Source: Sceloporus undulatus (taxonomy: Eukaryota; Chordata; Lepidosauria; Squamata; Phrynosomatidae). From it: DNA of 64,000 bases. Position 1 is the first letter of the stretch; each line of letters opens with the position of its first letter. The stretch covers positions 186,633,894-186,697,893 of the forward strand of contig NC_056523.1 in NCBI RefSeq assembly GCF_019175285.1. The letters run 5' to 3'. A program made the position numbers and the translations under genes. Below are positions 57,260-64,000 of this stretch, piece by piece. The notes beneath the pieces were generated by a model, which had not been told where the DNA came from, did no database searches, and saw only the letters and a program-made list of their open reading frames with translations.

Positions 57260-59040
57260 CCATATCATCTGCAAAAGCTCTAATTTTGTATTGTGAACCT
57301 TTAATAGAGACACCTTTTATCTGGTTTTATCTGGTTTTCTTTTCTTAGTCTGTTGTTTAAAATTTCTAAACACATAATAAATAGAAGTGGGGACAAAGGA
57401 CACACTTGACTTGTTCCCTTTTGAATTTCACATCTTTTTTGTCTCTATTCCATTTATGATTATGAATGCGTTCTGTTCTTTATATATCTCTTTCATCCAT
57501 CATGCAATTTTTTCCTATCTAGAGTTTTTCCATTAGGCTTATCATGAATTTCCATTTTATATTATGAAATGCTTTTTCACTCTCAAATTTTGTTTTATCT
57601 ATCTCTTTAGGAGAAAACCACATTGATCTTCGGTTATCCAATTTTGAAATGGATTTTTTAATCTTTTAACTAAAATAGCTGCAAATATTTTATAGTCCAA
57701 ATTGAGAAATGATGTTGATATATAATTCTGGGTTAATGACAAATCTTTATCTTCTTTTGGTATCAACATTACATTTGCTGTTCTCCAAGCTTCCAGGGTG
57801 CCTTCATGTATTATTCCATTTAACATTTTTTGCATCGGCTCTATCATGTCCTCCTCAAATATTTTATAATGTATAGCTGTGTATCCATCAGGACCAGGAG
57901 CTTTTCCATTTTTCATTTCTTTTATTATTTCTCTTATCTCCTTTTTGAGATATCTTGGTTTAATGTTTTCTTTTTTTATCTGATAAATTCATTTTTCTAT
58001 ATTTTGCAAATATAAATGTATTTCTTCCTGCTGTACATTCCCTTCTTTTTTCTTTAAATAGGTCACCAAAATGTTTTTCAAAGATTTTTGTGATTTTTTT
58101 CTTGTTCTGTATACAGTTTGCCATTATCTTTATTTCTTGAATCATTCTTTTCTCTCTCATTTTCTTTATATGACAAGAAATTCCCAGATTTATTTTCAAA
58201 TTCAAATTGTCTCTGCTTAACATACCTCATTTTTTCCTCTAGTTCTTCCATCAATAACGTCTATAATTTCTTCTGTAATAATTTAAGTTTCTTATTGATA
58301 TTTTTATCTTTGGGCTTTTGTATTCTCTTTCATCTCTCTGTTTTATTTTATCTGAGATTTCTTGTACTTCCAACTTTTCTTTTTCTACCATTCCTGGTTT
58401 ATCTTAATCAGCAGACTACGGATTACAGCTTTACCTGCATCCCATACAATGTTCATCTTTGTTCCTTTTCCAGTATTTTCTTGGAACTAATTTTTCAGCT
58501 GCTCTTTTATTTGCTTTTGTACTTCCAAATCTTTAAGTAGATTTTCATATAATCTTCAAGAAAAATCTTTCCTTTGTTGTTTCCATTCAATTGTTATTAG
58601 ATTATGATCTAAAATCTTTTTTTGATAATATTTCCAGATTTTTTGTTACTTTTGTTAACTTCTTGGATATAAAGAACACGTTAATTTTGGATGAAGAGCA
58701 ATGTGGTTCTGCTTAGAAGATGTAGTTTTAGAATTACCAAATTTATATCTCCATGGATCTATTAAAGATAATATGTCTGTCATGTCAAAAAAAGGATTGG
58801 GGTAGTTTACCTTGATTTTCATTTATCTTTTTATTTGATTGTCTGTCCAATTGTGGGTTTACTATCCCATTCCAGTCTCCCATAAATACACGGTACTCGT
58901 AGTCTAATTCTTGTATTTGATTTGTCAGTTTCTTGTAAGATTGTGCTTTATTTTCTGTTGGTCTATAGACACCTATTAGTAAAGGTTTTTCTCCCCATTT
59001 AGTATTATTTCTACAGCAATGAAAAAGTCATTTAACAATG
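57260..59040 (-). mobile_element. L1-like LINE, EN-RT part, reverse, dead
   Basis: Minus strand, in order: endonuclease words EYRVFMGDWNGIVNPQLDRQ (about 58890) after KPLLIGVYRPTENKA, then RT words GKAPGPDGYTAIHYKIFEED, WRTANVMLIPKEDKDLSLTQ and LNLDYKIFAAILVKRLKN, and FADD at 57264-57283. Many breaks. Confidence 0.85.
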
Positions 59041-59104
59041 AGCTAATTCATTTATTCTAGTTACTGCTTTTGGGTACCTAGATACTAGCAATTTGGTTTA
59101 GCCT

Positions 59105-59515
59105 GAAGCAGGACAGAACCTCTGTTCGATGTCTATTAGATTTCTGACTAAGCTGGCCACCCCACTTGCCATGGCGGTTGTTGAGTCATCTCCTTTCTGG
59201 ACATCCCTCAATTGGAGCTATGCTTCAGGATTGGTACAGTGTCTCTGTTATCAAGGCCCCCACTTTTCACCTTCTCCTTGTTTCATTAGCTCTTGTGTGT
59301 ATGTCATTAATAAAATTGCAAAACCTATTTGGAATTGCCTCTGGAGTTCTGTATAGTTTAGAACCAATATACAAAGGGTAGATCCCAGACTGAACATTGC
59401 CGCAATTAAGGTATAATTTAATTGAGCTAAATTAATTCTCCTATTAAATGTTATTTATGAGTGTCCTCCTGGGACCCCCAGCTTTTGGGTAACAACAGAA
59501 AGAAGTGGTTGTTTT
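59105..59515 (+). repeat. LTR-like repeat, copy 1 (fossil)
   Basis: Probable solo LTR of an old LTR retroelement, family not identified. It has an AATAAA signal followed by a T/G-rich stretch and the ending GGGTAACA. A diverged second copy lies at about 61055-61535 in the same orientation. It looks old and no coding genes accompany it. Confidence 0.35.
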
Positions 59516-59830
59516 AAGCAATATTAAAAATAACTTACTCTCAATTAGTTTCTAGGCAAGATACAAAGTGTTGGTTATTACTTTTAAAGCCCTATGTGAT
59601 TGAGTTCAGTTTACCTGTGGGATAGCCTACTCCCATTCAATCCACGCTGTACACTCAGAGCCACTGGGGAAACATGTGGTTGCCATGGCCCCAATCCATC
59701 TTCAGAAGGAGTTGCTTCAAGCCACCCCTTCAGGGCCATCTATTTTGGCCCTTAATGTAATGGATCAATCTCATAACTATTGTAATCATATTCAAATGAT
59801 AATAGATTACATAACTGTAAGAAATTAATA

Positions 59831-59996
59831 CAGTGCACCCTTGCTTTACACGGGGGATCTGTTCCTGCATGTGGCAGTGTGGCGGCATGCACATGCCATG
59901 GGCACACGCCCCATTCACCCCTAAGGGATGCATCGCCCCTTCTCCCCACATGGCTTTCAGCATATGCTGAAAGCTGCGTATGACGCGGGCACACTG
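59831..59996. mobile_element. TA-flanked non-autonomous element (Tc1/mariner-like)
   Basis: CAGTGCACCCTTGCTTTACA at the left, GACGCGGGCACACTG at the right, with TA on each side. The interior hairpin GCTTTCAGCATATGCTGAAAGC is a perfect palindrome at 59953-59974. Confidence 0.65.
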
Positions 59997-59999
59997 TAG

Positions 60000-60764
60000 T
60001 AATGGAATAGAATTTATGCTCAGGTATTTACGTTTGAGGGGATAGAACTTGGGGAGAATGCTAGTGGTACAGAGTTATCCCACTCTCTTTGATTCTGTGG
60101 CCACTCTGATTCTTTGTCCTCTTCTTCGAGACCAAGGTTGGGTGTGTGTGTGAGGAATTAAAGCATTGACCTCTACATCAGAATTCTACTTCCCCATCAA
60201 CTTCTCCTTCAGTTTCCAAATTTCTAATATTGCAGAGTGTGAGAAATTGGTTATCATTCACACCTAGAACTCTTCTACTTGCTGTAGTCATATTTCTTTG
60301 GTAATGCTGGCTGCTCCTTTCTGGGGCGCCAAAACTGCTGTTATCCCAAGGACAGGCCTCTGATCACTCCTCATATTTTATATCAAGCTAATATTAAAAG
60401 GGATGCTGGAGTGGGTGATCTAGGAATGACCCCACTGTGGGCGCCTGAGCTTTTCACACTTGGGAAAACCAGTTTGTGCTAGCAAGGGAATTAGAGAGCA
60501 CCCACCATGATGGGATTTCCTGAGTCCCCAGCCTCATCCCTTTTTGTTAGAGGATAGTGAGGGGATCCTGGCCAAAGAAGGTGATTGTTTGTGATTACCT
60601 AGGACAGGGACTTTCCAGCAAAGAATGTTAATCCCTAATGTCCGACTCGTTCACACCTATCATCCAGACATTTACTCCAGCTCCTGACTATTCTTTCCTC
60701 CTGGAAGACCATTTAGCAATAAACTAATCCTTTCAAGCTTTGGTTTCTGTCCCCAAGACACAGT
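60000..60764. other. no gene recognised
   Basis: Unassigned DNA; an AATAAACTAATCC word near 60718 could belong to the LTR-like repeats. Confidence 0.35.
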
Positions 60765-61050
60765 AAGGTAAGGTAAAGGCATTCCCCATTGACAAGGTTG
60801 TCAAGTCGTATCCAACCTTAGAGGGTGGTGCATGATTGCACAGAACGTTGTTTGCCTTCCCACCGGAATGGTACCTATTTATCTACTTGCATTTGCATGC
60901 TTTCGAACTGCTAGGTTGGCAGAAGCTGGGACGAGTGACGGGAGATCACCCCATCATGTGGCACCCAGGTCTCAAACTGCCATACTGCCTATCTTGCAAT
61001 CAACAGAGTCGGCGTCTTAACCACTTGAGCCACTGCATCCCTCCCAAGAC
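60765..61050 (-). repeat. SINE, tail CTTTACCTTTACC type, reverse
   Basis: GGTAAGGTAAAGGCATTCCC, TTGACAAGGTTGTCAAGTCG, GCATTTGCATGCTTTCGAAC and TCTTAACCACTTGAGCC. Inverse of 13270-13640. Confidence 0.75.
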
Positions 61051-61054
61051 ACAG

Positions 61055-61535
61055 TACTGAGTATAAATATAGGTAGTAAAACAGCAGTTCTCCAGTCTAG
61101 TTTACAAGCAGGCAGTCACTCTGTCAGTTTGACTAGAGTCCTCAAAACTCTGGCTATTCCCCTCGCCAGAGCAGCTATTGAGTCTTCTCCATTCCAGACT
61201 CCCATTGATTAGAATCAAGATCCATGGTTGGCAATGTTAGCAAGGCCTCAAACTATTCCACTTCTCCCACCTTTGCTTCCTAGCTCTTATGTGTGTGTGA
61301 AAGTGTATGTGTTGCATGTGTATATTTTGACTATTCCCCTAATAAAAATAAAAAATAAAAACTATTTGGATTTGCCTCTGGAATTCTGTGTGATTTGGAC
61401 CTGATTTAGTTGGGTTGGTCCCCAAGGCCACTGTTGGCCCTGCCAAAATACTATTTCATTTGAGCTATTATTAAAATTCCCCTATAAATGTATCAATTTG
61501 TGGGTGCCCTCTCAGGACCCTAGCAATCTGGGTAA
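61055..61535 (+). repeat. LTR-like repeat, copy 2 (fossil)
   Basis: Resembles the copy at 59105 over most of its length: TATA-like start, AATAAA, the words TTTGCCTCTGGA and CTGGGTAACA. A SINE lies just upstream. Old; likely a solo LTR. Confidence 0.35.
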
Positions 61536-61539
61536 CACT

Positions 61540-64000
61540 CTCAAATCCTTCACAGATGAAAACCAGGATATCCGTGGTGAAGTAACAGCATGTAGTCAAG
61601 ATGGCAAAAGTTATTAACGAGGGAGAATACACAAGCTATAAGAAGATGCAGTAGTTTGCTTTTGCCTGACTCTACAGGAAAGGTCAAGGTTTCTGCTCCT
61701 TCTCACCCCACTGTACCACTGTGTTAGTTGAGGGCAAAATTCTTTGTGCTTTGAACTCAGTTTTCAGCAACTAAAGTATACTGAGGACAGATGGGAAAAG
61801 TAAAAGATAGAGAGTAATCCAAGACATTTCAAAAGCAGATGAAAAAGTGCGATGCTAGAGGATTAATAAGGATTGTTCCACCCAAATCAGAATAGTTGGA
61901 AGGTATGAAATGGTATTTCTAAAGGCTCCACTGAAATTTTAAGTAACTGCAATGCTAGAAGTTTGGGGACTGCAGGAAACTTTCACGGGGGTCAGAATTC
62001 TTATTGGGAAGGCCATGTCTTCATTTTGCTTATTCAAACCACAGAACTATATCCCTGCTCCATGCCCATACTACAACTACATGATCCAGGGTAGCAAGTA
62101 AGGAAGTACTCCTCCTTGAGCTTTCTCATCTCATGTGTTTGAAAAGCCAGGTGGATAAGAAGAAAAACTCAGGCTAGCAGGCCTTCACAACCAGTGTGGG
62201 GTGGGGACAGGCTTGTTGTGCTGTAGACTTCAGCAGAGGCTCTATAATACCAGTCTCATTGGGTGGCTCTTTCAAAAGCTTACCCATAGCACTATTGGTT
62301 GATGTGGTTTTCAGTGAATCAAAGGGACTGGGGCCTGTAGTTTCAGAGGCCGGCAACCTGTGTGCCCCCTGATGATGCTGGACTGCAGTTTCCATCAGTC
62401 CTAGTCAGCATTGTAAGTGATGCTGGGAGGTGCAGTCCAACAACCAGAAAACCACAAGTAGAAAGAGAAGTTCATGTACATGCTGGTCTCCAAAACCAAA
62501 GAAGTAAAGAGTATGGAAGCTTGTTGCCTTCTTGTGAAATTAATTGCCTATCTAGGGGATTGTAAGAATGGCCAAGGTAATTAATGAAAAGTTGCTTTTC
62601 AAAATATACTTTGTAAAACAGCACAAAGAACCTTATTAAAAGTCTGCAAAAGTTGCTAATGCTAGAGGGAGAAGGCTCTCAGGGGAGAAAGCTGTCTTAT
62701 GGAGAGGCAAGTCCCAGAGGATGAGAGAAAGACTGGTTTGATTTAATGAGCAAAGAGATCATCATAATCCCAGATATTCTTCTTTTTAAAAATCAGCTTC
62801 CTTGTTTGTAAACTGAAATTGAAAACATACCAATAAATAAAGCAATGATCAAATTAGCATCCCAGTTTGGACCATCAACAGGATTTCATTTATGCATTTT
62901 CAGCTTAACAAATTTTTAATGTGTGTGAGTGGCTACCTTGTTCATTAACTGGCCTTCAGTTATTACTATCTTCAAATCATCCATGTTTGGGGAAAACATC
63001 ATCTTTCAAAGAAAGCCTGTGATAAATGGGAATTCCTCCATTATCAGGGCCTTCTCCCCAGCTAACAAAGGCTTAACTGTGGGTGGAGGTACTGTATTAG
63101 ATGAGGAGAATTACACCGCTGGTGGTTTGAGGGCAACCATCCAAGCAGATGGCCATTGGGGAAGAACCTTCGAATGGTTGCTGAGGAGGCCTGAGGGAGC
63201 TAGGTTTGGGTATATGTCATGTTTGGCTGATGTGGTTATAATTTTGTAATGGATACCTCAAGTTTGTGCCTTTACATTCCTTTTCACAGCCTTAGCTTGG
63301 CTAGAGCTTCACTTACCAGTAGCAGTCCCAGCAATGTCCCAGTTGGGTGGTTGCAACAAGTGTTTTGGGATTAAAGGTGGTCCCATCAAGGGGTCCCATC
63401 CAGCTCAGCAGGAGTGGAGTAGGAACATAAAGAGCCTTCCCATGGTGGGAATGGGTTGCTCTGCTTCTGTCTTATTTCCTGGGAGAGAAAACCTTTACAC
63501 TAATGTTACTAATGGAGGAAAATAATCTCTATGGAAAGGCTATCCCAGTGGTCAGTCCTCCTCACAAAGAAAGTCTAACATTTCATTCCATTTAAGTCAC
63601 TAGGTCTAAATCTTGTCCCTCTGTCTCCCTCTGCTGGATTAAACCGTGGAACAGTCTCTCAAGACAGATTTGTTCTGTGAATGTTTGCAATAAAATGTCT
63701 GGACCCAGGGCAATCGGACCCTCAAAATTATTTTTAAGCTCATTTATTAAAGGCACTAAGTCCCTCTACCTTAAGGGCTAGCTCCATTTTTACTTCTGAA
63801 GCTTCTTGTGCAACACTCCACAGTCCACAGATAAGATGGTGTTCCTTGTATAAAAAGGGAAAAATCAAGATTTGCTGCAATTAACTCATGTTTCATAGAC
63901 AGTAGCACTAAATGAATGTTTCAAGGACTTCAGCAAAGCTTTTGATTGTAGAGATTGGACCTGCTATAACTGTAAAACTATAACTATCACCATATAGATT
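61540..64000. other. no gene recognised; one hAT-like MITE at 62343-62455
   Basis: The MITE has GGCAACCTGTGTGCCCCCTG and GGACTGCAGTTTCCATCAGT facing GGGAGGTGCAGTCCAACAAC. The longest open frame (62929-63249) has no recognisable domain, and the right edge shows no exon that I could support. Confidence 0.45.

Noticed and set aside
57599-57916. Reverse-transcriptase-like frame as a gene
   Set aside because: It is an L1-like LINE fragment with neighbouring frames broken.
62929-63249. 106-codon open frame as a gene
   Set aside because: No family resemblance, no splice context, and sequence composition like its surroundings.

Overview
The window looks like nuclear DNA of a squamate reptile, probably an iguanian-type lizard (the finer placement is inference). 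It holds a few spliced, vertebrate-style genes in a sea of CR1, L2 and L1 LINE pieces, tRNA-derived SINEs of squamate type, a 5S rRNA-derived SINE and a very large number of short palindromic, non-autonomous DNA transposons.

Genes, left to right. (1) HTATIP2 (TIP30/CC3) copy 1, + strand: exons 2-5 at 3356-8769. Exon 1 is not in the window and must lie upstream or be lost. All visible splice sites are intact and there is no stop, but the tyrosine of the SDR Tyr-x-x-x-Lys motif is isoleucine. (2) A bacterial-type phosphatidylinositol phospholipase C (PI-PLC X domain) gene, - strand, 15013-15867, with its coding part in one exon and both catalytic histidines present. (3) HTATIP2 copy 2, + strand, all five coding exons at 34251-40828 (241 aa, complete catalytic set). 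A GC-rich, CTG-bearing stretch near 29.6-29.8 kb, ending in a good splice donor, is a candidate promoter and first non-coding exon. (4) One intact class II olfactory receptor gene, - strand, 49112-50047 (311 aa), with a clean splice acceptor just 5' of the ATG. The two HTATIP2 copies share exon sizes and phases, stretches of intron and 3'UTR, so they are tandem gene duplicates and not retrocopies.

Between and to the right of these genes the DNA is repeats. CR1 pieces lie at both ends and a long composite CR1 spans 43.5-46.9 kb (endonuclease to RT to 3' tail, with two insertions inside it). Another CR1 on the + strand (55.9-57.1 kb) carries a palindromic element. L1-like pieces are at 13.7-14.6 kb (+) and 57.3-59.0 kb (-), and an L2 body is at 17.0-18.3 kb (-). 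At least five palindromic or TIR element families recur (labelled A-F here for reference only). Family A alone has nine or more near-full copies. Four elements have recognisable 8-bp target duplications (hAT-like) and others are flanked by TA (Tc1/mariner-like).

Best leads: the Tyr-less tandem HTATIP2 paralogue; the bacterial-type PI-PLC gene lying between the two copies; and two repeat fragments whose minus strands keep the CUGANGA - stem II - GAAA core of a hammerhead ribozyme (47.5 kb and 38.85 kb), probably from Penelope-like elements. From 50.1 kb to the right edge no host gene was found.
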